A stretch of 64,000 nucleotides of DNA from an uncultured Saprospiraceae bacterium (GTDB lineage: Bacteria > Bacteroidota > Bacteroidia > Chitinophagales > Saprospiraceae), in the NCBI GenBank assembly GCA_937959115.1, contig CALGAW010000023.1, positions 39,836 to 103,835 of the forward strand, written 5' to 3'. Under the pieces are notes generated by a model. That model searched no databases. It was not told the DNA's origin and was given only the letters and a program-made list of their open reading frames with translations. This document shows positions 8,897-18,600 of this stretch, one piece after another. Both the position numbers and the translations under genes were made by a program. Every line of letters starts with the position of its first letter. Within the stretch, counting starts at the first letter, position 1.

Positions 8897-9902
8897 AGCC
8901 TAATGATTTTAGTATGTTGATGTTTAGAATAAAAATTGTACCAAACAACGCTGGAAGGATTACATTAATCAACCATAAGCCAAATGTAGCGGCCAGAATG
9001 CTTAACACATTCAATTGGAAAAAACCCCAGATATTCAAGGCCACCTCGCCTCTTATCAAGAGCCCTGAGATTGGAGGCATCGGGATACTGGTTTGAATTA
9101 AAAAAATAGTAGCAATGGCAGATAAGCCAGTAAGGATATCAATCTCAATTCCGAAAAAACACAAAATCAGATAATATTGTAGAGAGTACGTAAGATACCT
9201 AAGAGAGGAATAGCCTAGTGATTTCAACAGAATGTTCACACTGTAACTCCTAAGTATTTCCATGTGCTTGACCAATCTACGCAAAAGAGGAAGCCGTCTA
9301 AAGATTGGAATGGCTAAATCCACATTAAAATAAAAGAATAGTAGAAGGATCGAGCCTAAAACAGTCGCAAGGCCAATCCCATATTCAACTAGCGTTGGGA
9401 TGTCAAGGAACAAGTATACAAAGTACGACAAACCAACCATACCAGATACAAGCAATACAACCAACTGACTAAAACTACCAACAAGCGTAGCGACCACCGT
9501 TTTTGCATTGTTTTCTGGCTTTACGACTAATATCCGCCCGCCATATTCACCAATTCGGTTGGGCGTAAAAAGGGACAAAGAAACGCCTGCCATTACTCCT
9601 CTGATCGCTTTCAGCAATGGGACGCGCTCAATTGGGTCGACCAGCATTTTCCACTTGAGTGTTTCTAGCAGCCAGTTGAGTGGCATGAGTAACACTGCAA
9701 CAAAGAGATACCAGCTTTCACTACCTTGCAGTCGGTCGTTAAACGTTTCATACATTTCATAGAAATTACCCTTTCCAAGTGTTTGATTGTATAAGACTAG
9801 ACACAACAATAGCACAAAAGCAAGTTTCAGTGAGGTATTAATCCACTTGTTACGAAGCAGTGACCGAGCACTCTTCACGCCTTTGTATAGTTGACGGTTC
9901 AT
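8877..9902 (-). CDS. YbhN/UPF0104-type membrane protein (lysylphosphatidylglycerol synthase TM family)
   Basis: An integral membrane protein of about 341 residues. Eight or so hydrophobic segments carry family signs such as LETLKWKMLVDPIE, FTPNRIGEYGGRI (the conserved N-R-x-G-E-Y/F motif) and TSIPMPPISGLLIRGEVAL. Proteins of this family are predicted lipid or polyprenyl-linked flippases related to the membrane part of MprF. The open frame extends upstream to a TTG at 9926, but a TAnnTTTG promoter box lies at 9909-9916 inside that extension, so I take the ATG at 9902 as the start. The 3' end overlaps the DUF3108 gene by 20 nt. Confidence 0.85.
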   Translation of the reverse strand: MNRQLYKGVKSARSLLRNKWINTSLKLAFVLLLCLVLYNQTLGKGNFYEMYETFNDRLQGSESWYLFVAVLLMPLNWLLETLKWKMLVDPIERVPLLKAIRGVMAGVSLSLFTPNRIGEYGGRILVVKPENNAKTVVATLVGSFSQLVVLLVSGMVGLSYFVYLFLDIPTLVEYGIGLATVLGSILLLFFYFNVDLAIPIFRRLPLLRRLVKHMEILRSYSVNILLKSLGYSSLRYLTYSLQYYLILCFFGIEIDILTGLSAIATIFLIQTSIPMPPISGLLIRGEVALNIWGFFQLNVLSILAATFGLWLINVILPALFGTIFILNINILKSLGYDKGVD

Positions 9903-9908
9903 AAGCTG

Positions 9909-9916
9909 CAAAATTA
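9909..9916 (-). promoter_or_regulatory. Promoter -7 box of the YbhN-type gene
   Basis: The minus-strand sequence TAATTTTG matches TAnnTTTG exactly. It is only 6 nt from the ATG at 9902, so the transcript would be leaderless or nearly so. No TTG was found at the expected -33 distance. Confidence 0.45.
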
Positions 9917-10003
9917 GCCAATTCAACGTAACTATTGAAAGAAGTGTGGATTTAGTTAAATTCTCTTGTTTTTAACTTGCATGATTACAAGCACAACTCA
10001 GTA

Positions 10004-10039
10004 AATAAAAACAGCATTACCAGATTACCTGATAATGCT
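10004..10039 (-). terminator. Second, distal terminator-like hairpin
   Basis: AGCATTA (10013-10019) pairs with TAATGCT (10033-10039); CAG/CTG can extend the pairing inside the loop. On the minus strand the hairpin is followed by GTTTTTATTT. It lies 53 nt beyond the first terminator of the PKD/Kazal gene, giving a tandem pair. Confidence 0.5.
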
Positions 10040-10091
10040 AAAATATTTAGAATTCTGATTATAGCCTGTTCCCTTTTCTTGCTATCCTCAT

Positions 10092-10128
10092 TAAAAAATG
10101 CACCCAACTCAGTTTTGAGTATGGGTGC
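10092..10128 (-). terminator. Intrinsic terminator of the PKD/Kazal protein gene
   Basis: GCACCCA+ACTCA (10100-10111) pairs with TGAGT+TGGGTGC (10116-10128) with one bulged A and a TTTT-type loop. On the minus strand the hairpin is followed by ATTTTTT. It starts 20 nt after the stop codon. Confidence 0.8.
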
Positions 10129-10147
10129 TTCTTATTATATTAAGATA

Positions 10148-12478
10148 CTAATGTTTTATGAGTTTTCTTGTAATGACCGTATGATCTGATTGAAGTGTTA
10201 CAACATAAATACCGTTCGTCAGATTAGACAGATCAATGTTGTGCACTTGTACTCCTTTTTGAAGGTTGATCGCTTCATTGTAAACTGTTTGCCCAGTTAA
10301 GTTATGAAGACTGATCATTACAGAGCGGTGATTCGGGACACTGATTTCCAAGGTCACGTTATCACTTGCTGGATTTGGAGCTAGTTGAAAGGAATTCAAC
10401 CATTCAATTGTCTCCACATCTGTACTCACATTCCCATCATTGTCCACTTCAAAATCTAGATCGGGGATTTGCTGTATAATTGGGCTCAGTTCAACAGCTT
10501 CACCAGCATGAGTAACACCTGGCATATCTATCCGAATTCTGTAATCTCCAAACTGTAACAGATCGAAGCTGTATATTCCCAAAGCGTCTGTAATATCAGT
10601 AGCCAAGATTGCTCCATCTGCACGTTCTAAGTGGACGGTAACGTTTGGCATTGGGTCACCAGTACCCGTTTTTCCATTTGAAACACCTCCGTTTCCGACT
10701 AAATTGGAAGCTTCGAAAACACCTCCTGTGATATTTCCATTAGGATTTACCAATACGACAATCGTTTCACAGTAATTAGCAACACAACCTGTACTATCTA
10801 GGACAGTCAGACAAACGGTGAATGCTTGTAAGCTATCAATAGAAGTCGAATCTGAGTATGTATGTGTAGCGTTGATGCCAGTACCAGTAGAGCCATCACC
10901 AAAATCCCAGAAGTAGGTAAGTGCAGGAATTCCAGTCCCCGTTCCAAAGAAATAAACATCATGTCCAAAAGGTCCTTGGACGTCTGTATACACAAAACTA
11001 ACAGAAGTGGTACATGTAGAATCTTGTGATGTCGGGCAAGGTCCTTGCGTCCAAGTACTGACTCCGTAGCATTTTTCAGCGATACAGGCGTTGTCATAGG
11101 AGACATTATCGCATCCACAAACAGGATTGTAACCTGGGCAAACGGCTGTTAGATCAATCAACGTAGCATCAATGCAAACAGGACCTGAGCCCACAGTTAT
11201 TGTGGAATTATAGACACATTGATTGGAGAGACTATCGATGATCACTAGCGATACATTGTAAGTACCTGTTAGATTGTAAGTATGTGTAGGAGCAGCTGCA
11301 CCAGAGTCATTACCATCACCAAATTCCCAATAGTAATAGGAAATATCGTGCGGATGACCTGTTAGGTTGAAACTGACGTCTGACCCTGTTACGGTAGAAT
11401 TAATCGTCCCAATACATGCGTTAGCACCACCACAAGCGCCTTGAGTCCATGAAACAACACCATGGTAATTCTCAGCAATACAGGCATTATCGTAGGTTAT
11501 AGAATCACATCCACACACTGGATCAAAAATCGCTATACAGGCTATTGAAGTATCAATTTTAGTCGGATCAATACAGAGGTTATTCGGCACAGTAACAGCT
11601 ATCGTAAAACTACATTGGTTGAAAAGAGAGTCAACAATCGAAAGTGAAACTATGTAAGCTCCTGGAGCTGCATAGGTGTGCGTAGGAGCCGCAGCTCCTG
11701 ATGTGTTTCCATCACCAAAATCCCAATTGAAAGAGGAAATATCGTACGGATAGCTACTTAAGTTAAAACTAACATTTGATCCAGATACAGTTGAATTGAT
11801 AACCCCATTACTACATGCGGTAGAGCCACCACAAGTACCTGGCCACCATGATACAATCCCATAGTAGTTTTTAGCAATACATGCATTGACATAAGTGATT
11901 GAATCACACCCACAAACAGGATCATATACCTGCGTACAAAAGAATGAACTATCAATTTGAAGCGGATCAATACAAAGATTATTAGGAACGTTGACAACTA
12001 AAGAATAGGCGCACCCTTGAGTTTGGACAAAAACAGTATATGTTCCTGGCGTTGAATAAGTGTGTGTCAATGGCGGAGCATTGGTACTTTGATTACCATC
12101 TCCAAAATCCCATATGTAGGTAGTAGATGGATCTAATGAAGGTGAAAAATCGAGCGTAACTGAAGAACCATTGGTAGAAGACACCAAGTCTGAAGCAATC
12201 ATGGTAAATGAAACTGGCACTATACAACCAACTTGATCCTCAATTGTAACAGAATAGGTTCCTTCACAGATTCCTGTAATAGAAGGCGAAGAAAGAGGAC
12301 CGCCTGACCAAACAAACGTGTAAGGTGGAACTCCAAAATTCACAACGATAGTAGCTTCTCCATCACACACCCCTGAGCAAGATACTGGAGAATCAATGAC
12401 TACAGTTGCGCTGCATTGTGCGCTTGCAGTTGAAAATAGAATGAATAAACTTGAAATGATAAGAAATAATCGCTTCAT
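10148..12478 (-). CDS. Secreted multidomain protein alternating PKD and Kazal-type inhibitor domains, type A T9SS CTD
   Basis: A 776-residue exoprotein. Residues 1-20 are a signal peptide (FSTASAQ). Residues 21-93 are an SprB-like repeat. Four PKD domains with the WDFGDGN or WEFGDGN core alternate with three Kazal-like domains near residues 168-217, 302-348 and 430-478, each with PVCGCDSITY or PVCGCDNVSY, NACIAE and a final G-x-C. Residues about 580-650 form a carboxypeptidase-regulatory/SD-type beta domain (PNVTVHLERADGA). The last 85 residues are a type A T9SS sorting domain (FQLAPNPASDNVTLEIS to ITRKLIKH). Kazal domains typically bind and inhibit serine proteases. The gene is flanked by a strong terminator and is probably transcribed alone. 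Target protease and role are unknown. Confidence 0.87.
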   Translation of the reverse strand: MKRLFLIISSLFILFSTASAQCSATVVIDSPVSCSGVCDGEATIVVNFGVPPYTFVWSGGPLSSPSITGICEGTYSVTIEDQVGCIVPVSFTMIASDLVSSTNGSSVTLDFSPSLDPSTTYIWDFGDGNQSTNAPPLTHTYSTPGTYTVFVQTQGCAYSLVVNVPNNLCIDPLQIDSSFFCTQVYDPVCGCDSITYVNACIAKNYYGIVSWWPGTCGGSTACSNGVINSTVSGSNVSFNLSSYPYDISSFNWDFGDGNTSGAAAPTHTYAAPGAYIVSLSIVDSLFNQCSFTIAVTVPNNLCIDPTKIDTSIACIAIFDPVCGCDSITYDNACIAENYHGVVSWTQGACGGANACIGTINSTVTGSDVSFNLTGHPHDISYYYWEFGDGNDSGAAAPTHTYNLTGTYNVSLVIIDSLSNQCVYNSTITVGSGPVCIDATLIDLTAVCPGYNPVCGCDNVSYDNACIAEKCYGVSTWTQGPCPTSQDSTCTTSVSFVYTDVQGPFGHDVYFFGTGTGIPALTYFWDFGDGSTGTGINATHTYSDSTSIDSLQAFTVCLTVLDSTGCVANYCETIVVLVNPNGNITGGVFEASNLVGNGGVSNGKTGTGDPMPNVTVHLERADGAILATDITDALGIYSFDLLQFGDYRIRIDMPGVTHAGEAVELSPIIQQIPDLDFEVDNDGNVSTDVETIEWLNSFQLAPNPASDNVTLEISVPNHRSVMISLHNLTGQTVYNEAINLQKGVQVHNIDLSNLTNGIYVVTLQSDHTVITRKLIKH

Positions 12479-12516
12479 TTTAAATAATTTTTTGTGATAA
12501 AATGTTGTTTAATTCT

Positions 12517-12538
12517 TTGATTCCTGAATTGGAATCAA
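12517..12538. promoter_or_regulatory. Perfect 8-bp inverted repeat upstream of the PKD/Kazal gene
   Basis: TTGATTCC (12517-12524) and GGAATCAA (12531-12538) flank a 6-nt spacer, 39 nt upstream of the ATG at 12478. There is no adjacent T-run on either strand, so a protein-binding operator or mRNA structure is more likely than a terminator. Confidence 0.35.
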
Positions 12539-12583
12539 TATCACATTAGTATTTTAGTTGTAGTATGGTAAAACCTCGTTTGA

Positions 12584-13690
12584 TTAATCTGAAACCATTA
12601 ATTTTTTAATAATAATTCCAGTTGGGGTGGAAAATTTAAGAACATATATTCCTTTCGGTAAATCGTACAATTGTATTTTAAATTGGTGTTTATCTGATGG
12701 TAGAAGTGTTTGAACTAATCTCCCATTAAGATCAATGACTTCTAGGCGGTTTATTGCCTTGTGTTCACTGTAAACAGTACAGTATTCATGTGCTGGGTTT
12801 GGATAAATCAACAGGTTCGATTCTTCTATTATCGGAGCAACATTATTTGTCATGATCGTAAACTCTGATATGGAAGAAACAGTAGGCTGTAAATCTAGGG
12901 TTGGTCCTACCATTCTAATATCTAATACTTCAAATTCGAAATTGACAGGTAAGCCGCCCATTTTCCCACTTACATTTTCTTCCATAATGATAGAGAATAA
13001 CCCGATAATGCCCGATCCGAATACAGGAACACCATTGGTTCTTGAATAGCTGATATCTAGTCTTCCGTGTTTACCATTCGCAGCATTTGATTTTAGATAG
13101 TCTTGTGACATTTGTACAACTGCACCTTGTGCGCTTGTAATCCAGCCTATAGCAGGAAAAACATTGACAACACTGTCCACATATGCTGTATCGTAGCTGA
13201 TAGTGAATGAGATCCCATAAAAATTATTGATATGATTAGGTCCAAGGTGTATTTCGAAAAACTCTAAATTTCCAGGTGTCAGCGTATCCGTTGTTGTACG
13301 TTTGATTTGTACTGTAGGATCTAAACCTGCTGTTCCTTGTAATAGAGGATCAGGAGTTACGGTGTTCGTGAAATGATAATTTTGATTAAGAACAAGAATG
13401 TCTTGGAGATCTACTATCCCATTTCCATCACAATCCGCATAAGATATATCTAATTGGTTTGGAGGAAAAACTACTCCCCATCCTGGAGCTGCTGTTTGTG
13501 CCAACCAATTCGTGGAAGCACCTGAACGAACGGCTCCTTGTTGCCCAAAGGCGTATCCGAGATAAAGTAAATCGAAATTGTTTACCTCTCCATTGTTGTT
13601 TGCATCACCTGGCCAAACCTGTGCTAAAATCGGATTTGAAATAGCAAGGAAAAAAACGCAGATAATCGATGTTAAAAAGAAGTTCTTCAT
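12584..13690 (-). CDS. Secreted dockerin-like/cohesin-like protein with type A T9SS CTD
   Basis: A 368-residue exported protein. Signal peptide ends near NPILAQ. Residues 25-110 hold paired calcium-loop motifs, GDANNNGEVNNFDLLYLGYAFG and DCDGNGIVDLQDILVLNQNY, a dockerin type I arrangement but with a long insert between the loops. Residues about 140-280 form a beta-sandwich that looks cohesin-like (FYGISFTISYDTAYVDSV, GIIGLFSIIMEENVSGK). The final 75 residues are a type A T9SS sorting domain (LLIYPNPAHEYCTVYS to IIKKLMVSD). Such proteins are cell-surface or extracellular; the ligand is unknown. A promoter with both -7 and -33 elements lies just upstream. Confidence 0.83.
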   Translation of the reverse strand: MKNFFLTSIICVFFLAISNPILAQVWPGDANNNGEVNNFDLLYLGYAFGQQGAVRSGASTNWLAQTAAPGWGVVFPPNQLDISYADCDGNGIVDLQDILVLNQNYHFTNTVTPDPLLQGTAGLDPTVQIKRTTTDTLTPGNLEFFEIHLGPNHINNFYGISFTISYDTAYVDSVVNVFPAIGWITSAQGAVVQMSQDYLKSNAANGKHGRLDISYSRTNGVPVFGSGIIGLFSIIMEENVSGKMGGLPVNFEFEVLDIRMVGPTLDLQPTVSSISEFTIMTNNVAPIIEESNLLIYPNPAHEYCTVYSEHKAINRLEVIDLNGRLVQTLLPSDKHQFKIQLYDLPKGIYVLKFSTPTGIIIKKLMVSD

Positions 13691-13712
13691 TCGTTTTCTA
13701 TTAAATACATAC

Positions 13713-13743
13713 CAAAACTAAAGTATTAAGGATAAGATCACAA
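13713..13743 (-). promoter_or_regulatory. Promoter of the dockerin-like protein gene
   Basis: On the minus strand TTG (13743-13741), 20 nt, then TAGTTTTG (13720-13713) matches the Bacteroidota promoter pattern TTG-N19-21-TAnnTTTG, 23 nt upstream of the ATG. Confidence 0.6.
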
Positions 13744-13864
13744 TAACAATTTTATCATTTTGCCCTACATCTCAAACAACAATAAACTTTAATATATAAA
13801 ATTATCATTTCATAAATAATTGTTAATTAAGTATTAAATTAACAAAAAAATCAAACTTTATCTA

Positions 13865-13872
13865 TAGTTTTG
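13865..13872 (+). promoter_or_regulatory. Promoter -7 box upstream of the 467-aa gene
   Basis: TAGTTTTG matches TAnnTTTG. It overlaps the TTG at 13870 that would be the longest start of the frame, which rules that start out and supports the ATG at 13915. Confidence 0.5.
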
Positions 13873-13914
13873 CCCCAAAAAACAACCCTTTTATTCTATC
13901 ACAAAATTTCACAA

Positions 13915-15318
13915 ATGGATTCAAGTAAGTTAATCAGTTTGTTAAAAACATTTGATTCTGTTGAGATTAAGTTGTTTACTGAATTCTTAGCCTCTCCATT
14001 CTTCAACAAGAAAACAGAAGTGATTGACCTGTATGGTTATCTCAAAAAGCATGCTCCCCACTTTCCAATTAAACGGATAGAAAAGCAAGCCGTCTACAAG
14101 GCCGTTTTCCCTAATCAACCTTTTAACGATAAGAGATTGCGAAGATTAATGAGTTCATTGTTAAAGCTAGCCGAACAATTCATAGGTTTACAAAAGTATC
14201 AATCAACTCCTGGAGTGTCCAACTACTATGTCATGTCTTCATTCGTGGATAGAAATCTGGACAAACACTATGAATACAATTTTAAGCAATCGCAAGAAAA
14301 ACTAGAATCTTCTCAGTATAGAAATGCTGATTATTACTATCAAAAATATCTCTTCGCTGACACACTTAGTCAACAATTTTTCAAAAAGAAAATCAGACAA
14401 TACGATCAATCCTTACAAGATACATCTGATTATTTTGACATCTATTTCTTAAGTAAAAAATTGATTTATACATGCGAAATGATAAATCGGAATAAAATTA
14501 TTTCTAAAGCTTATGAACTACAATTTCTAGAAGAAATACAACAGTTTTTATCGAAATATCCTCTAAATACAGTTCCATTCATTCATGTTTATTATAATAT
14601 TCTAATGATGTTAATCTCTGAAAATGGGACATCCTTTTTCCAGACACTGAAGCTATTGTTACAGGAGTATGAAGATTGCTTTTTGAAAGATGAAAAAAGA
14701 GAAATGTTTGGTCAAGCATTGAATTATAGTATTAGAAAGTTGAATCAAGGTGATCAAAGTTATTTAGGAGAATCCTTTAATTTATGTCGTTATGGTATAG
14801 AAAAGGAAATGTTAAACGACAAAGGCTACTTATCACCTTGGGCGTATAAAAATGTAATTAAACTAGGGTTAATGCTTAATAAATACGGCTGGGTGAAAGA
14901 TTTTATTGAAACACAATCGAATAAATTGGCTCCTAATTTCCAACAAAATGCATTGCACTTTAACCTCGCCGATCTCTACTACTCAACAAAGGAATTTGAC
15001 CAAGCACTTCATCATTTGAATCAAGTAGAGTTCTCCGATATATATCTTGCTATTGATAGTAAAATACTTCTGATGAAAATCTATCACGAATCAAACGAAT
15101 TTGACAGTTTATTTTCTGCTTTAGCGGCATTTAAACAATACGTTATTCGAAACAAAATACTTTCAAAAAGTGTAACACTTAAGTATAAAAACTACATATT
15201 CGCGCTCAATCTTTTGTTAAAAAGTGACAATAAATCAAAAGAAGAATGCAAGGCATTTCTTGATAGTGACGTACCTATCGCAGAACGAAACTGGCTTAAA
15301 AAAGTAGCTACTGAGTAA
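13915..15318 (+). CDS. Conserved alpha-helical hypothetical protein (467 aa)
   Basis: A large, soluble, helix-rich protein of about 467 residues without signal peptide. The start is taken at the ATG of MDSSKLISLLKTFDSVEIKLF, because the longer frame begins at a TTG inside a promoter box. The N-terminal 90 residues (FLASPFFNKKTEVIDLYGYL and FNDKRLRRLMSSLLKLAEQF) are a conserved opening found in many Bacteroidota proteins of unknown role. The rest looks like degenerate TPR or helical repeats (LADLYYSTKEFDQALHHLNQVEF). It is transcribed alone and divergent from the dockerin-like gene. Scaffold-like function is inferred from the fold type only. Confidence 0.75.
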   Translation: MDSSKLISLLKTFDSVEIKLFTEFLASPFFNKKTEVIDLYGYLKKHAPHFPIKRIEKQAVYKAVFPNQPFNDKRLRRLMSSLLKLAEQFIGLQKYQSTPGVSNYYVMSSFVDRNLDKHYEYNFKQSQEKLESSQYRNADYYYQKYLFADTLSQQFFKKKIRQYDQSLQDTSDYFDIYFLSKKLIYTCEMINRNKIISKAYELQFLEEIQQFLSKYPLNTVPFIHVYYNILMMLISENGTSFFQTLKLLLQEYEDCFLKDEKREMFGQALNYSIRKLNQGDQSYLGESFNLCRYGIEKEMLNDKGYLSPWAYKNVIKLGLMLNKYGWVKDFIETQSNKLAPNFQQNALHFNLADLYYSTKEFDQALHHLNQVEFSDIYLAIDSKILLMKIYHESNEFDSLFSALAAFKQYVIRNKILSKSVTLKYKNYIFALNLLLKSDNKSKEECKAFLDSDVPIAERNWLKKVATE

Positions 15319-15637
15319 ATTTTATTCATTTTAAATATTTTTATAGCCTTTGTTTTCAAACAATACTTCCTTAGGATACAGTACCTCTGAGGTTAAAGAA
15401 AACTTACGTTTACAAGCATTGCAAACAAGGAGGAAATCATTTTTTTAGTAATTTTTTTAATGTGAATCTAACAAATCAATCATTTCTTGCGTTATATAAA
15501 TACATTCTCTTATTCTTATTTGTTGAGCCCTAATTATGCATTAGGAATTATCGGTAAAGTTTTTGATAGGCATCTAGTTACGTGTTATACAAAACTATTT
15601 TGTCATACATAAGAGAGATAAAAAACTATAGACTTCG
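15319..15637. other. Intergenic region, 319 bp
   Basis: No gene seen. It contains one dispersed repeat copy (15523-15550) and an A/T-rich leader before the adhesin gene. No terminator with a convincing stem and T-run was found after 15318. Confidence 0.5.
15523..15550 (+). repeat. Dispersed short repeat, copy B
   Basis: TTGAGCCCTAATTATGCATTAGGAATTA. CCTAAT and ATTAGG form an inverted repeat around TATGC. Related copies occur at 5751, 63571, 63724 (minus) and 63842. Confidence 0.5.
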
Positions 15638-18600
15638 ATGAAGAACCATTTAATATTATTATTCCTGCTTTTCTCAACTATCGCTATTGCTCAACCAGCA
15701 AATGATGACTGTATAAATGCGATCTTTATTCCAAATGTGAACAATTGGTGTTCGAATGATGGTCAGTTCAACAATTCAAGTGCGACCGTCTCGCTGCCAA
15801 CCCCACCTACTTGCTTCAACAGCAACAACAATGATGTGTGGTTCAGCTTTACAGCCGTCGCAAGTAATTTGAATGTTAGCATTGTCGGAAATTCTACTCC
15901 GATCTCAGGTGGAACAATTAATAATCCAGAAGTAGCCATTTTTTCAGGAAATTGTGGCAGCTTAACCGAAATAGCCTGCCGCTCTGACGCAATTGGTACC
16001 AATGTTGTCGATCAATTCGCTACCGGATTAACCATTGGCGATACCTACTACATCCTAGTAGATGGTCGTGGGAATAACGTCGGAAACTTTAAATTATGCA
16101 TTAACAGCTTTAACCCCGTTCCAGAACCGTCCTCAGATTGTGCGACGGGTGTTGTGCTCTGTGATAAATCATCCTTTAGTGTTTCTAACATCTCAGGAAA
16201 CGGATTTGACCCGAATGAAATTGGTGGCGCTCCCTGCAGCTCAAGCGCTTGTGCGTATGGAGAATACAACTCCGTCTGGTACAAATGGACGTGTGATCAG
16301 TCTGGAAGCCTTACCTTCACCGTTACCCCACTCAACCCTTCCGATGATATCGATTTCTGGCTATATGAACTACCCTCCTTAAATAACTGTAGTGGCAAAA
16401 CTCCGCTTAGATGTATGACATCTGGCGAAAATGTCGGCAGTCCACTTGCGGACTGGATTGCCTGTACAGGTCCAACTGGACTGCAAGCAGGAGACCCAGA
16501 CGACCACGAAAACTGTGGTTGTGCTGCTGGTGACAATAATTTCCTAATGCCTATTGCAATGGTGTCCGGAAGAAGCTATGCGCTAGTCATCGAAAACTTC
16601 TCTGGTGTCGGTAATGGTAATGCGAATAACGGAATTTCCATCGCCTTTGGAGGAAGTGGGACATTCCTAGGCCCAGAAGCTGATTTCACGACCAATCCAC
16701 CCTTAACACAAGGATTCCCTGATACGGTATGCTGGAATGATATTGAATTCTCAGATCAGTCAACCGCTGGTGTAAGTCCACTTATTGGCTGGGAATGGGA
16801 TTTTGGAGCCGATGCATCTCCTCCTTCTGCGAATACGCAAGGCCCGCATACCGTAAGTTATACCACACCTGGTATTAAAACTGTTACATTAACCATTGAA
16901 AGCCAAAGCGGTTGCTTGACCACCGAGGTAACGACTCTTTATGTTGATCCATGTTGCGGAGATGGTGCAAATGGCCCTTGGTCACTCGGCGCTACAGGCA
17001 CCACAACTGACGTAACTTGCCCCTTTGCTGACGACGGAAGCATCACGACAACGATTGGCGGATCTCACAATCCAATAGATATTGTTTGGAATAATGGAGA
17101 AACCACTCCAAACATCTCTGGACTAGGGCCCGGAACCTACAGCTATACCCTTACTGACGCTTATGATTGTGAAGCAATCGGCGATTTCCTTATCATCAGT
17201 CCTGTAGAACCAGTCATCGACATTGTAGTCACTAAGCCTACTTGTGATGGCGGAACAGATGGCGCAATTGTGGCTACGGTCACTGGGCCTGAGCCTCCTT
17301 ATCTTTTCAACTGGGATGGAACTGGATTTGGAACAAATAACACCCTAACAAATTTACCCGTCAGTGTGCATACACTTATTATTGAAGACAATACTGGCTG
17401 CCAGTTTGACTTTACCATCGATGTAAATGAATTAGTACTTGAGCTAGATCCAAATGTACAAGTAATCGTTGATCCTTCTTGTAACGGAAGCTCTGATGGA
17501 TCCATTACGATCGCCCTTTCTAACGGATTACCTCCTTATGAATATAACTGGAACAACGGGGCAGGTTGGGTGACATCAAACACATTGCTTAACCTACCTG
17601 AAGGCACTTACAGTGTTCAAGCTAGGGATGCCAATGGCTGCCTTGGTGATTTCTCTCCTATTATTTTAGATGATCCAGACCCGTTAGGCATTACTACGAC
17701 GAGTATGGACGTAAGCTGCTTTGGCGATACGGATGGCGTAATTAACACGGTTGTGACTGGGGGTACCCCCGGATATACCTATATCTGGTCAAATAGTGCA
17801 GTGGATCCTGATTTATCCAACTTACCACCGGGAAATTACGAAGTAACAGTCACTGATGCCAATGGCTGTACGATCGTTGCTCTTGATACGATTGGTGAGC
17901 CAGATCCAGTATTTATTACAGGGATTGACGTGGTAGACAATGTATGTTTTGGAGGCAATGAAGGTGGATTATCTATTACCGCTACTGGTGGTAGCCGCCC
18001 GTTCGAATACAGTGTAGATGGGGTCAACTATCAAATAGATTCCGTCTTTACAGGGTTACCTGCTGGCACCTATACAGTAATCGTCCGTGATGTTTTTGGA
18101 TGTGAATTTACAGAAACAGCAACCATCACAGAACCCTATGAAATTCTAGTAGATGCCCGTTGGGACACCATCATAGACTTAGGTTATTCTGTTGGGATTC
18201 AAGCAATCATCAATACTTCAGACCCACATACTTATTCTTGGACACCTTCTGAAACGCTTTCGTGTGACGACTGCTTTGAGCCAGAAGCCATGCCAGTCGT
18301 GACAACGACATACACCGTAACTGTAGAAACCTATCTCGGATGTACAGCAACCGATACCGTAACGATTATCGTGAATCCTGTTCGCCCTGTTTACATACCG
18401 AATGCCTTTACACCAAATTTAGATGGTGTCAATGATGCGTTTGTCGTGTATGGCGGTCCAGCAGTAGCTGGAGTCAGAAAAATGGATGTCTATAGCCGTT
18501 GGGGAGAGCATGTATTCAGTGCTTCTAATGTTGAACATAGTCAAGACCAATACGGTTGGGACGGTACTTTCCGCGGAAAATCCATGAATCCTGGGGTGTT

